From Polaromonas sp. (GTDB lineage: Bacteria > Pseudomonadota > Gammaproteobacteria > Burkholderiales > Burkholderiaceae_C), in NCBI GenBank assembly GCA_030650875.1, contig JAUSDK010000199.1, forward strand, positions 1 to 58,922: a stretch of DNA of 58,922 nt, in the 5' to 3' direction. The first letter of the stretch is position 1; each line of letters starts with the position of its first letter. The notes under the pieces are model-generated. The model saw only the letters and a list, made by a program, of their open reading frames with translations. It did not search any database and was not told the origin of the DNA. Shown here in pieces: positions 1 through 8,410 of this stretch. Position numbers and translations under genes: made by a program.

Positions 1-929
1 TGAGCACCAGCTACTGGATGCTGGCGGGCTTTGCGGCAGTGGGCGGCGTGGGCAACGGCGTGTTTCATCCGGTGGACTACACGCTGCTCAACCGCAAGGT
101 CAGCGCGCACCGGCTGGGGCATGCCTACAGCGTGCACGGCATCACGGGCAGCCTGGGCTGGGCGCTGGCGCCTGCGCTGGTGGTGTCGCTGACCCTGGCC
201 TATTCGTGGCGCGTGGCACTGGCAGCGGCGGCGGCGCTGGCGTTTGCCGTACTGGTGGTGTTGCTGCTGAACCGGGACAAGCTGGCGATGGCGATGGCGA
301 CGGCTGCCCCGGCGCACCACACGCATTCGGCGGGGGGCGGCCTGGACTTTCTCAGGATTCCTGCCGTCTGGATGTGCTTTACCTTTTTCTTCTGGTACGC
401 CGTGGTGCTCAGCGTGGTGCAGGCCTTTGCCCCTGAAGCCGCGCGGCAACTGCATGGCGTGCCGCTGCCGCTGGTGGCGATGTGCCTGTCGGTCTACATG
501 GTGTGCAGCGCGGGCGGCATGGTGCTGGGCGGTTTCCTGGCCGCAGACCCGAGCCGCTGCGAACGCCTGGTGGGCGTGGGCATTGGGGTCGCGGCAGCCG
601 TTGCGCTGCTGCTGGCACTGGGAAGCCTGGCTCCCTGGGTGGTGCCTGTGCTGTTTGGCGTGATGGGCTTTGCCACCGGCATTGCCGGGCCTTCGCGCGA
701 TCTGCTGGTCAAGCGCTCAACGCCCGACAACGCTTCGGGCCGTGTCTATGGCGTGGTGTACGCCGGCCTGGACATTGGCCAGGCCGTGGCCCCGTTGGTT
801 TTTGGCCTGATGATGGACCACGGCCAGTACCGTGGCGTGTTGCTGGGCCTGGCGCTGGTGCAGGGCGTGCTGATTGCGAGCGCGTTCAATGTGCGGCGCG
901 TGCGCCGCGCGCCGCTTGCCGTGGCCTGA
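1..929 (+). CDS. MFS transporter, 5' end outside window
   Basis: The reading frame is already open at the left edge, so this is the C-terminal three quarters or so of a major facilitator superfamily permease of the inner membrane. About nine hydrophobic helices are visible, with a polar His-containing loop around codons 95-105 of the visible part that fits the central cytoplasmic loop between the two six-helix halves. The conserved start of the second half (a Phe-rich helix, FTFFFWY) follows. The substrate cannot be told from sequence. The gene ends with TGA at 927-929, and the next gene is convergent. The first ATG in the window (18) is internal, not the start. Confidence 0.85.
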   Translation, partial: STSYWMLAGFAAVGGVGNGVFHPVDYTLLNRKVSAHRLGHAYSVHGITGSLGWALAPALVVSLTLAYSWRVALAAAAALAFAVLVVLLLNRDKLAMAMATAAPAHHTHSAGGGLDFLRIPAVWMCFTFFFWYAVVLSVVQAFAPEAARQLHGVPLPLVAMCLSVYMVCSAGGMVLGGFLAADPSRCERLVGVGIGVAAAVALLLALGSLAPWVVPVLFGVMGFATGIAGPSRDLLVKRSTPDNASGRVYGVVYAGLDIGQAVAPLVFGLMMDHGQYRGVLLGLALVQGVLIASAFNVRRVRRAPLAVA

Positions 930-967
930 GGCGCCGTTCTCCCTGCCTGCACCAGTGGGGCCGCGTG

Positions 968-1411
968 TCAGCGAACCTGTAATTTATTGATGTATTCGAG
1001 CAAGGCCAGGATGCGCGCCCGAACCAGGGCTTTGGCATCGTAGTCGGTGTCGAAGTAATACTCGGCATCCATGAGGCGGTAGGCCCGGCCCCAGACCGGC
1101 ATTTCGCGGGACCCATGGGCGGGCACGCCCTCGCCATCAATCACCTCATACAGCCGGTTCATGGGGAACACCCCCTGGTTGTTTTTGGCCAGCAGCGTCA
1201 GGTCTGGCGGACTGCGGCGCAGCAGCGACACCAGTGGGCCGTTGCCCGTGCCGCTCGTGCCATGGCAACTGGCACAAGCGGACTGGAACTCAATTTTGCC
1301 AAAGTCCCGCGGTACGCGCTGCGACGCGGCGGGTGTTTGGGCCAGGGCCGTACTCAAAAACACCGATAGTGTTGCGACGGCCAGACTTGTCTTGATGCTT
1401 GTTGGTCTCAT
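968..1411 (-). CDS. Secreted c-type cytochrome (class I, monoheme)
   Basis: This 147-residue protein has a Sec signal peptide ending near ALAQ (residues 21-25), so it is exported to the periplasm. The heme-attachment motif CASCH lies at residues 46-50. A downstream Met in REMPVWG (residue 104) is a good candidate for the second axial ligand, and the size fits a small class I cytochrome c. It should carry electrons in a respiratory or oxidative chain, but no partner oxidase or dehydrogenase is adjacent. GGGGAG lies 7 bases before the ATG and fixes the start. An FNR/ANR-like box at 1501-1514 lies upstream. Confidence 0.9.
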   Translation of the reverse strand: MRPTSIKTSLAVATLSVFLSTALAQTPAASQRVPRDFGKIEFQSACASCHGTSGTGNGPLVSLLRRSPPDLTLLAKNNQGVFPMNRLYEVIDGEGVPAHGSREMPVWGRAYRLMDAEYYFDTDYDAKALVRARILALLEYINKLQVR

Positions 1412-1500
1412 CTCTGTTCTCCCCGGGGTGGCTGAAAATGATGAACGCGTGGCGGAATTTCAGCCACAAGTCATCGTGGCAGGCAACCCGGGTGCTGCGC

Positions 1501-1514
1501 TTGATGAAGGTCAA
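1501..1514. promoter_or_regulatory. FNR/ANR-like box upstream of the cytochrome c gene
   Basis: TTGATGAAGGTCAA matches the FNR/ANR consensus TTGAT-N4-ATCAA in nine of ten positions. Its centre is 96 bp upstream of the cytochrome ATG on the minus strand. A class II arrangement would put the -10 near 1473-1478 (CACGAT on the minus strand), which is weak but keeps the key A and T. The same half-site pattern recurs at 32061-32074. Confidence 0.5.
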
Positions 1515-1640
1515 CGTGGTGCATCACCGGTCAGTTTGCGTGGCGATTTTCGTGAAGCGGCGCAGCGTAGCGGGTGGCCCTCATAATGCGCAAAGGCCTG
1601 GCCGTTCGCGCCAGGGCCGTACCATGCAAAGGAAATGATC

Positions 1641-1949
1641 ATGAGCAATTCAGACACCCCCAAAGACGGTGACTTCGCCCACTGGGTGGAAGAGAAGTCA
1701 GAAGCGCTGAAGTTTGAACTGGGCGAGAAATTCCCTGTACCGCCGACCACACTGGAGTCCCCCTCGGTGCACCCCGAAACTGGCGTGCAAAAGCTCGAAG
1801 AAGTGCTTCTGGAACACGAAACGCCCAGCGAGGAGTTTCTGCAAGAACTGGCCGCCCTGCGGGAAGCACCGCCCTTGAGCGACGAAGAACTGGCCCGGCA
1901 AGCGCTGGCCGATGGCGGCGCCGACGGGGATACCGGCACGCCCGAGTAA
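1641..1949 (+). CDS. Small acidic protein of unknown function
   Basis: This 102-residue soluble protein is rich in Glu, Asp and Pro, with no signal peptide, membrane segment or motif I recognise. The centre (EKLEEVLLEH-like stretch, then EEFLQELAALRE) is predicted helical. AAAGGAA at 1628-1634 is well spaced from the ATG at 1641, which is preferred over the ATG two codons earlier. It is transcribed towards the acetolactate-synthase-like gene 66 bp downstream and may share its transcript. No function is proposed. Confidence 0.7.
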   Translation: MSNSDTPKDGDFAHWVEEKSEALKFELGEKFPVPPTTLESPSVHPETGVQKLEEVLLEHETPSEEFLQELAALREAPPLSDEELARQALADGGADGDTGTPE

Positions 1950-2015
1950 ACACGGTATTTCCAGGCCCGCCACAGCCGCGGGTCTGGTGCCGTCGGGCAC
2001 GGCACAATAAGGCGC

Positions 2016-3731
2016 ATGACTAAACAACTTGCTGGCCACCTTCTTGTTGACTGCCTTCTGGCCCAGGGCGTTACCCATGCATTTGGCGTACCCGGTGAAA
2101 GCTACCTGGCCGTGCTTGACGGCCTGCATGCCCGGCGCGACCAGATTCAGTTCATCACCTGCCGCCAGGAAGGCGGCGCGGCCTTCATGGCCGAGGCGCA
2201 CGGCAAACTCACCGGCCGCCCCGGCATTTGCATGGTGACGCGTGGACCAGGCGCCACCAACGCGTCCATCGGCGTGCACACTGCGTTTCAGGACTCGACC
2301 CCCATGCTGCTGCTGGTGGGCGATGTGGCCAGCGACTGCCGCGATCGGGAAGCCTTTCAGGAAGTCGACTATTCCAGCTTTTTTGGTCCCAGCACCAAGG
2401 GCATGGCCAAACGCGTGGAGCGCATTGATGACGCCGACCGCATTCCCGAGTACGTGGCGCGCGCCTTTGCCACCGCCATGAACGGCCGGCCGGGGCCTGT
2501 GGTGCTGGTCCTGCCTGAAGACATGCTGACCCAGCTGACCGAAGCCCAGCCCCTGGCCCGGGTGGAAGCCGTACAGACCTGGAGCGACCCCGGTTCCCTG
2601 CGCACGCTGCGCGAGATGTTGCTGGCGTCAAGGCAGCCCTTCGTCATTGCCGGCGGCGGCGGCTGGACGCCCCAGTCGGCGCAGGCGCTGCAGCGCTTTG
2701 CCGAAAACTGGAAGCTGCCGGTGGGCAATGCCTTTCGTTTTCAGGACACGTTTGACAACCACCACCCGTTGTATGCCGGCGATGTGGGCATTGGCCTGAA
2801 CCCGCTGCTGGCCGAACGCATCAAGGCCAGTGACCTGGTCATTGCCATTGGCCCGCGCCTGGGCGAGATGACGACCGGTGGCTATACCTTGCTGCAAGCG
2901 CCCAAAACCCGGCAGAAGCTGGTCCATATTCATGCCAGTGCCGAAGAGCTCAACCGCGTCTACCAGGCCGATCTGGCGATCCAGGCCACCATGAACGCCG
3001 CCGCCCGCTCGCTGGAGGTGCTGAGCGCGCCGGTGTCGGTGCCTTGGGAAGCATGGAGCGCGGCGGCCAACGCCGACTACCAGGCCAACCTGCTGCCGAC
3101 TGCCTCAGCCAACCTGCCCGGCGACATCGACATGCCGGCCATCGTGGACCTGCTGCAAAAGCACCTGCCCGATGACGCCGTGCTGACCAACGGCGCGGGC
3201 AACTTTGCCAGCTGGGTGCACCGGTTTTACAAGCACCACGGACTCGTGAAAGGGCACAAGACGCAGCTGGCGCCTACCGTCGGCGCCATGGGCTACGGTG
3301 TGCCCGCAGGTATTGCCGCTGCCATCGCCACCGGGCGCGTGGCTTTCACGATTGCAGGCGACGGTGACTTCCTGATGAACGGTCAGGAACTGGCCACCGC
3401 CGTGCAGCACGGCGCCAAAAGCATCATCGTGCTGCTCAACAACGGCATGTACGGCACCATTCGCATGCACCAGGAAAGGGAATACCCCCAGCACGCCAGC
3501 GGTTCCCGCCTGCAGAACCCGGACTTTGCGGCGCTGGCCCGCGCCTATGGGTATGCGGGCGTGCGCATCACGCACACCGCTGAGTTTGAAGCTGAACTGC
3601 TGGCGGCGCTGGCCCGCCCCGAGGGCACGCTGATCGAGGTGACGCTGGACCCGGAAGTTATCAGTACACGCAGCACGCTGAGCGCCATCACCCGGAACGC
3701 TATAGCGGATCAGGCGAATCGGTTGCTATAA
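2016..3731 (+). CDS. Acetolactate-synthase-like thiamine diphosphate enzyme
   Basis: This 571-residue protein has the three-domain layout of the IlvB/POX family. The N-terminal pyrimidine-binding domain carries the TPP-activating Glu in GVPGES (Glu28). The middle domain runs from about residue 185. The C-terminal domain carries the TPP/Mg motif GDGDFLMNGQE...NN near residues 447-475. It should decarboxylate a 2-oxoacid and transfer the two-carbon unit, but no regulatory small subunit (ilvN) or other branched-chain gene is nearby. An atypical catabolic or orphan enzyme is therefore as likely as true acetolactate synthase. The last codons and stop (TTG CTA TAA) lie in the AT-rich dispersed repeat that starts at 3722. 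Confidence 0.9.
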   Translation: MTKQLAGHLLVDCLLAQGVTHAFGVPGESYLAVLDGLHARRDQIQFITCRQEGGAAFMAEAHGKLTGRPGICMVTRGPGATNASIGVHTAFQDSTPMLLLVGDVASDCRDREAFQEVDYSSFFGPSTKGMAKRVERIDDADRIPEYVARAFATAMNGRPGPVVLVLPEDMLTQLTEAQPLARVEAVQTWSDPGSLRTLREMLLASRQPFVIAGGGGWTPQSAQALQRFAENWKLPVGNAFRFQDTFDNHHPLYAGDVGIGLNPLLAERIKASDLVIAIGPRLGEMTTGGYTLLQAPKTRQKLVHIHASAEELNRVYQADLAIQATMNAAARSLEVLSAPVSVPWEAWSAAANADYQANLLPTASANLPGDIDMPAIVDLLQKHLPDDAVLTNGAGNFASWVHRFYKHHGLVKGHKTQLAPTVGAMGYGVPAGIAAAIATGRVAFTIAGDGDFLMNGQELATAVQHGAKSIIVLLNNGMYGTIRMHQEREYPQHASGSRLQNPDFAALARAYGYAGVRITHTAEFEAELLAALARPEGTLIEVTLDPEVISTRSTLSAITRNAIADQANRLL

Positions 3732-3783
3732 ATAAAATAGCTGCTGGCGCGCGAAATTGTTGCCTTGCAAGCCTCTTTTTATC
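3722..3783 (+). repeat. AT-rich dispersed repeat, copy a
   Basis: The element begins TTGCTATAAATAAAATAGCT and continues through a GCTGCTGGCGC core to an AAGCCTCTTTTTAT tail. It shares the GCTAT...ATAGCT head with copies at 20271, 23832 and 37896. It fills the gap between two convergent genes and supplies the stop codon of the upstream gene. The T-rich end could serve as a terminator. Confidence 0.5.
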
Positions 3784-3819
3784 ACGAAGGCGTAGTGCCC
3801 GAGCAGAAGGCCGCGCTAC

Positions 3820-5139
3820 TCATGAGGGCCAGCGTGGATGCTGGTCGTCGATGAAAAATTCATGGGAATGCGCTTTCGGGTCGCCGTGGTTCTGCCCTTG
3901 AACCAGGTGGGCATGCCCTGCTGGCAAGTTGGGGTGCTGATGCGCAAGTTCAGTCGTGTCTTCGCGATGCCACAAGCGGCTCGCCAGCACGATGGCAGCG
4001 ACAGCCACCGCACCGAGCGTCAAAAAACTGGTTGCCATGCCGGCTTTGGCGCCTAGCCACCCGGCAAGGGGGTAAGTCAACAGCCAGCAGGCATGCGACA
4101 GGGCAAACTGCGCAGCAAAGAGAGCGGGGCGGTCTTCTGGACCCGACGACTTGCGCAGCAGCCGGCCCGAAGGCGTCTGCGCCAGCGAATACCCCATGCC
4201 CATGATGAACCACAATCCCACCAACAATTCAAAACTTGTGGGTACTACACCGCCTGCCAGCAGCGCGGCTGCTATCAGTGCGGCCCCTGTCAGCATCACA
4301 CGCCGCTCGGGCAGGCGGTCGAGCAATGTGGGTAACGCAAACGCAACGATCATGGAGCCTGCGCCAAACGCGGCCAGCGCCAGGGCCGTGAATGTTTGTC
4401 CCAAGCCCAGCCCCGCCTGAACCAGCACCACCGTGTTGACGATCACCATGGCACTACCGGCTGCAATGGCCATGTTGAGCGCCAGCAGGCCGCGCAGCCG
4501 GGGGGTGTGCAGGTAGATACGAGCGCCGCGTGTGGTGCGCTCGTAAATGCTGCGCCTGGGAGGCAGCTTGGCGCGTGGCAGCACGGCCGAGACCACCAGT
4601 GCCGCTGACGCCAGAAAGCCAAGCACCGTACCGTTGAACAGGCTGTGGTAGGTCATCACGCTGAGCAATGCAGCAGCAAGTGCCGGGCTGACGAGACTTT
4701 CCATGTCATAAGCCAGGCGCGACAATGACAGCGCTTTGGTGTAGTCCTTTTCATCGGGCAAAACGTCCGGGATGGTGGCCTGAAACGTGGGCGTGAACGC
4801 GGCCGACGCCGACTGCAGCACAAAGATAAGCACGTAAATTTGCCAGATCTGGTCAACGAACGGCAGCAGCAGGGCGACACCGGCACGGATCACGTCCAGG
4901 CTGACCAGGACGCCTCGGCGTGGCAGGCGCTCGGCAAAGGCGGAGGCGATGGGCGCTACGCCTATATAGGCAAGCATCTTGATCGCCAGTGCTGTACCAA
5001 GCACCATGCCTGCATCTGCGCCCGCCAGGTCATAAGCCAGCAGCCCAAGGGCGACGGTGGCCAGGCCGGTGCCAAGTAGGGCTATCACTTGTGCGAGGAA
5101 TAAATGGCGGTAAGTCCGATTGGAGAGCACTTGAAACAT
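3820..5139 (-). CDS. MFS exporter with His-rich cytoplasmic tail (NreB-like, probable metal efflux)
   Basis: This 439-residue protein has about twelve transmembrane helices and belongs to the MFS group that includes NreB-type nickel exporters. The last 45 or so residues form a hydrophilic tail with about nine histidines (HQH, HAH, NHG, HSH), as in nickel/cobalt exporters of this group, so divalent metal efflux is inferred. The start at 5139 has AAGG upstream and removes an implausible 72-residue extension. It is followed on the same strand by the HupE-like operon, from which it is separated by a terminator at 5322-5371. The metal itself is not shown by sequence. Confidence 0.85.
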   Translation of the reverse strand: MFQVLSNRTYRHLFLAQVIALLGTGLATVALGLLAYDLAGADAGMVLGTALAIKMLAYIGVAPIASAFAERLPRRGVLVSLDVIRAGVALLLPFVDQIWQIYVLIFVLQSASAAFTPTFQATIPDVLPDEKDYTKALSLSRLAYDMESLVSPALAAALLSVMTYHSLFNGTVLGFLASAALVVSAVLPRAKLPPRRSIYERTTRGARIYLHTPRLRGLLALNMAIAAGSAMVIVNTVVLVQAGLGLGQTFTALALAAFGAGSMIVAFALPTLLDRLPERRVMLTGAALIAAALLAGGVVPTSFELLVGLWFIMGMGYSLAQTPSGRLLRKSSGPEDRPALFAAQFALSHACWLLTYPLAGWLGAKAGMATSFLTLGAVAVAAIVLASRLWHREDTTELAHQHPNLPAGHAHLVQGQNHGDPKAHSHEFFIDDQHPRWPS

Positions 5140-5321
5140 GGGTTGCCTTTTTAACGGTCGCTCTGGGTGCGTCGCGGCCGGTTTGGAATCACCGAATTTT
5201 GCGGCACGCTCAATGCATGATGACAGCCCTTGGAGGGATATTCGTGCCTGCTTTCGGTGCAGGCCGTCATGTCCGGATGACCGCGTTGCGGCCCACGCAC
5301 GCATAACGACATGCAAGCACC

Positions 5322-5371
5322 CCAAAAACGCCACCATCCCTCTTGCCCGGTGCAAGGGCAGGTGGTGGCGT
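5322..5371 (-). terminator. Intrinsic terminator of the HupE-like operon
   Basis: CGCCACCA (5329-5336) pairs with TGGTGGCG (5363-5370), with a further inner stem formed by TTGCCC and GGGCAA-like arms. Read on the minus strand, the hairpin is followed by TTTTT. It lies just downstream of the gene ending at 5403. Confidence 0.75.
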
Positions 5372-5402
5372 GCATTGGCCGTGATTGCCGTCTGGTGTTG
5401 CG

Positions 5403-6059
5403 TCAGAGCACCCGTTTGATGGCGGTGTATTCGCCGTCGGCCTTCAGCGTCACCGTCACTTCGGCCTTCGAACGGTTGCGCCAGAACCAGCCATGCTTGC
5501 CGTCGAAGGCGGCTTCAAGTGTGCCCTCGTCCGAACTGACTTCACGGCCCTTGCCGTAGCCATGGTAAAACCCCGCCGGCGCTTGCACCGGGTCGCCATG
5601 CGCGTCGTAGTTGACTGTACCGCCGCGAGTTTCCCAGCGGTAGGCCACCTTGGCACCCTTGCGCATGTCGAGCTTCACCTCGGCCGCCTGACCCGGCTTG
5701 AGCGTCACGGTCATTTGCTGGCTTTGGCCAGGCACCACGGGTTTTGCGACTACGGAGGGCGCGCTCGGCGCAGGTGTAGCGGCTGCAACTCGCGCAGTTG
5801 ACACGGCCGATGCAGCTGCGGCGCCGGGCGCGGTGGCCGGCGTTTGTGCAGCGGCTTCGCTGGCCAGGCTGACCTTGATAGCCCCCATTTCGGCCAGGCC
5901 CGTGACCCTTCCGATGCCGGTCGGGTCGATGCCATATTCACTCGGCAGCACGATGGCAACCAGCAAGGCGCCAGCAACTGCGGCGGCAATGACCGTGGAG
6001 CGCACCAGCTGGCGTGACGTCGGCAACTCTGCCCGCGTGGGTAAATCGGTGTTGTACAT
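5403..6059 (-). CDS. Membrane-anchored periplasmic protein of the HupE-like operon
   Basis: The 218-residue protein has a short cytoplasmic N terminus and one membrane helix at residues 21-38. A Pro/Ala-rich linker (about 70-110) follows, then a C-terminal domain of about 105 residues that looks beta-rich and is predicted to lie in the periplasm. Similar proteins are annotated as transmembrane anchor proteins beside HupE/UreJ-like genes. I do not know its biochemical role. AAAGGA is placed for the ATG at 6059, so the 15-codon upstream extension is rejected. It starts 37 bp after the HupE-like gene and is probably co-transcribed with it. Confidence 0.8.
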   Translation of the reverse strand: MYNTDLPTRAELPTSRQLVRSTVIAAAVAGALLVAIVLPSEYGIDPTGIGRVTGLAEMGAIKVSLASEAAAQTPATAPGAAAASAVSTARVAAATPAPSAPSVVAKPVVPGQSQQMTVTLKPGQAAEVKLDMRKGAKVAYRWETRGGTVNYDAHGDPVQAPAGFYHGYGKGREVSSDEGTLEAAFDGKHGWFWRNRSKAEVTVTLKADGEYTAIKRVL

Positions 6060-6096
6060 GAAAAATCCTTTGATGTTTATTTGGCTCGGTCGCCGT

Positions 6097-6831
6097 TCAG
6101 GCAACGATGAGGCCGGTGAGCTGATAGCCGATCAGCGTGAAGCCCGCTGCCATCAGGGCGATGTTGGCGGTGTAGGCGTGGCGTAAAAAGCTGCCGGTAC
6201 GGCGCCAGTAGCCCATGACGATCAACATGGCGCCAAGCGCCAGCAGCTGGCCAATCTCGACCCCCACATTGAACGCTATCAGGTTGGCAATGAGTCCATC
6301 CGGCGAAATTTCGTATTCCAGGATCTTGGTCGCCAGCCCAAAGCCGTGAAACAGGCCAAACACCAGTGTCGCAATTCTGGTGTCGGGTTGCACGCCGAAC
6401 CAGCGCTGGAAAGCACCCAGGTTGTCAAGCGCCTTGTACACCACCGATGCGCCAATGATCGCGTCGATCACATAGGCGTTGACGCCAAGGTTGAAAAACA
6501 CGCCCAGCAGCAGGGTCGTGGAATGGCCGATGGCAAACAGGCTGACATAAATCGCCACATGCTTTAGCTTGTACAGGAAGAAAATCACCCCGAACAAAAA
6601 AAGCAGATGGTCGTAGCCGGTCACCATGTGCTTGGCGCCCAAATAGATGAATGGCAGCAGCTGGACGCCGGTGATTTCCTGGATGTAGCCCTTGTCGCCT
6701 TCGGCTACGCCGTGGGCCAGGGCGCTTGCAGCCAGCAAGAAGAAAATAGCCAACCCGGTCAGGGCGGACCGTAGCAAGCGCGGCCAGAAAAATGGCGCAC
6801 TTGTACCGGCCTCTGGATAAGGCAGATGCAT
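6097..6831 (-). CDS. HupE/UreJ-like membrane protein (probable nickel/cobalt-related)
   Basis: This is a 244-residue integral membrane protein with an N-terminal signal or first helix (residues 20-38, ending ASALAHG) and about six further helices. Hallmarks of the HupE_UreJ_2 family are visible: GYDHLLFL, the helix with IGHSTTLLLG, and the FGLFHGFGLA segment, all with His/Asp residues suited to binding a metal. HupE and UreJ proteins are linked to nickel or cobalt transport. GGAG sits 5 bases before the ATG at 6831, which is preferred to a TTG four codons upstream. It is the middle gene of a three-gene operon. Confidence 0.85.
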   Translation of the reverse strand: MHLPYPEAGTSAPFFWPRLLRSALTGLAIFFLLAASALAHGVAEGDKGYIQEITGVQLLPFIYLGAKHMVTGYDHLLFLFGVIFFLYKLKHVAIYVSLFAIGHSTTLLLGVFFNLGVNAYVIDAIIGASVVYKALDNLGAFQRWFGVQPDTRIATLVFGLFHGFGLATKILEYEISPDGLIANLIAFNVGVEIGQLLALGAMLIVMGYWRRTGSFLRHAYTANIALMAAGFTLIGYQLTGLIVA

Positions 6832-6893
6832 AAAAAACTCCAACGAAAAAATGAAAAGAAGGGGGGCTGACCGTGTGCGGTCAGGCGTTTGCG

Positions 6894-7304
6894 TCAGATG
6901 AAACGTCGCCTTGGGGGCCGTTCAAGCGCAAACTCCGGCGCGGTGGTCGCCGTGAAAAGATAGCGGTGCTTCGATGCCGGAATGGATACCGCAGGCATCG
7001 CGTACACGTCGTCAGGATGTATGACGGTTTTATCGAAATGGTCGGCTGCTATATGGCCGTAGGGATGACCGACTTCGGCTGTGACTTCGGCTTCGCCAGC
7101 AGCTTCCATGACGTGATCATGGGCATCATCGCAAAAGCACGCCACCTGGGTCGATGCAGCGAGTATTCCAGGACTCGACAATGTTTGCTGGTGGCCCTGC
7201 AGTATTGAAAAAGCGGAAAGGTTTGCACTTATCAGCGATACAACGCAAAGCACCAGAGCGCCCACCCGCATGGCGATCCGCCGAAAACCTGGCGAGCTTC
7301 TCAT
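6894..7304 (-). CDS. Small secreted His/Asp-rich protein, first gene of the HupE-like operon
   Basis: This 136-residue protein has a hydrophobic N-terminal segment (from residue 12, MRVGALVLCVV) that fits a signal peptide or membrane anchor. The mature part holds CFCDD, HDH, GHPYGH, DHFDK and IHPDD clusters, all potential metal ligands. The C terminus is basic (RPPRRRFI). I know no named family for it. It lies 62 bp upstream of the HupE-like gene, so a periplasmic metal-binding or sensing role is inferred from context only. Translation could instead begin at the internal ATG at 7271, since neither start has a strong ribosome-binding site. Confidence 0.65.
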   Translation of the reverse strand: MRSSPGFRRIAMRVGALVLCVVSLISANLSAFSILQGHQQTLSSPGILAASTQVACFCDDAHDHVMEAAGEAEVTAEVGHPYGHIAADHFDKTVIHPDDVYAMPAVSIPASKHRYLFTATTAPEFALERPPRRRFI

Positions 7305-7408
7305 TTGAAAATAGGTTTGGCGTTAGGCATCAAAAAAGCCTGGATGCACCGATTTGGCAAGTGTCGTTGACGCAAACAGATGGAGTTTGGAATGCAAGAA
7401 TGCCAAAA

Positions 7409-7440
7409 AATTATATCCTTTCCCATAGGAGATGGCTTTA
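7409..7440 (-). promoter_or_regulatory. Promoter of the HupE-like operon with a dyad next to the -10
   Basis: On the minus strand TATAAT (7410-7415) is a perfect -10. Directly upstream is an interrupted dyad, TCTCCT-N6-AAGGAT, lying where MerR-family activators bind between -35 and -10. There is no recognisable -35, as expected for an activated promoter. Transcription would start near 7403, about 100 bases before the first gene. The rest of the 7305-7653 gap holds nothing else that I recognise. Confidence 0.4.
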
Positions 7441-7653
7441 GCGCGTTGGTTCGCAATTTAGTGGTTGTGTATCGCGCTATAAGTTGCTCCTGCTGCCGGA
7501 TTGAAGATCGTCCGATGAGAAATTGAGCGCTTATAGGCCTCAAGACGACGATCGACTGACGGCCCGGGATATGCACGACGTTCGCAAACGCTTATTGTCG
7601 GCGCTCAACCGAAAAAGCGTGCGCCGGCGTGTTGTGCTTGAGGCGTCACGGGC

Positions 7654-7683
7654 ATAAAAAAGGCCGGTGGGTACCGGCCTTCT
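7654..7683 (-). terminator. Intrinsic terminator of the SWIB-domain gene
   Basis: On the minus strand AGGCCGGT and ACCGGCCT (7661-7668 and 7673-7680) form a strong hairpin with a GGGT-side four-base loop, followed by six T residues. It lies 20 bp after the stop codon of the H1-like/SWIB gene. Confidence 0.85.
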
Positions 7684-7703
7684 GGATATCTGCGAGACGC
7701 AGA

Positions 7704-8138
7704 TTATTTGACGTGCTTGCCGATCAGGCCGGCCATCTCGAACATCGACACTTGCGCCTTGCCGAATACGGCCAGCAGCTTTTTGTCGGCGTTGATCATG
7801 CGCTTGTCGGCCTTGTCTTGCAGATTGTTGGCTTTGATGTAAACCCACAGTTGTTTGACGATTTCGGTGCGTGGCAAAGGCTTGTCGCCCACCACGGCCG
7901 ACAGGGCAGGGCTCAAGGTCAGCGCTTTCATGAACGCTGCGTTGGGCGTGCGTTTGCTGGCGGGCGCTGCGGTTTTGACGGCCGCAACTTTCTTGGCGGG
8001 CGCGGCTGCTTTTGCAGGCGCGGCCTTTTTAGCGGCTACCGCTTTGACGGGAGTGGCCTTGGTTGCAGCCAGTTTTTTTGCCGGAGCAGCCTTTGGTGCA
8101 GGCGCTTTTGTAGCCGGTGCTTTTTTTGCAGTTGCCAT
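7704..8138 (-). CDS. H1-like DNA-binding protein fused to a SWIB/MDM2 domain
   Basis: The 144-residue protein has two parts. Residues 1-65 are an Ala/Lys/Pro-rich, highly basic tail with repeated PAKKAA-like units like bacterial histone H1 homologues. The rest is a SWIB/MDM2 domain, with the SPALSAVVGDKPLPRTEIVK and WVYIKANNLQ signatures and the C-terminal KMFEM-like segment. It is expected to bind DNA and shape the nucleoid. AGAAGGA precedes the ATG at 8138 at about ten bases, so 12 upstream codons are dropped. It is monocistronic, with its own terminator. Confidence 0.9.
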   Translation of the reverse strand: MATAKKAPATKAPAPKAAPAKKLAATKATPVKAVAAKKAAPAKAAAPAKKVAAVKTAAPASKRTPNAAFMKALTLSPALSAVVGDKPLPRTEIVKQLWVYIKANNLQDKADKRMINADKKLLAVFGKAQVSMFEMAGLIGKHVK

Positions 8139-8410
8139 GATTGATTTTCCTTCTAGTCGTTGACAAATCACCACCGGAATAACTTCTCGCTTGTGGCTCC
8201 CGGCATGCTACTGGAGAAAAACACTGTTTCATAGGGGAAAGATACTTTATTTGCGCTCTGATGCCGCAGAATTCCCTCTGACAACCGTAAAAACACGGGA
8301 CTGCGCCATATCGCACCCTGTTCGCGCATTGAAATCCATTGGTGTGCATAAAAAGCACCCCACTGAACTACATGAACTACACCGCCCAAGCCTTGATCGG
8401 AGGGGCTTGC

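Noticed and set aside
2016-3731. Calling the TPP enzyme the biosynthetic acetolactate synthase ilvB
   Set aside because: There is no ilvN or ilvC neighbour, and the sequence alone does not separate true acetolactate synthase from related TPP enzymes.
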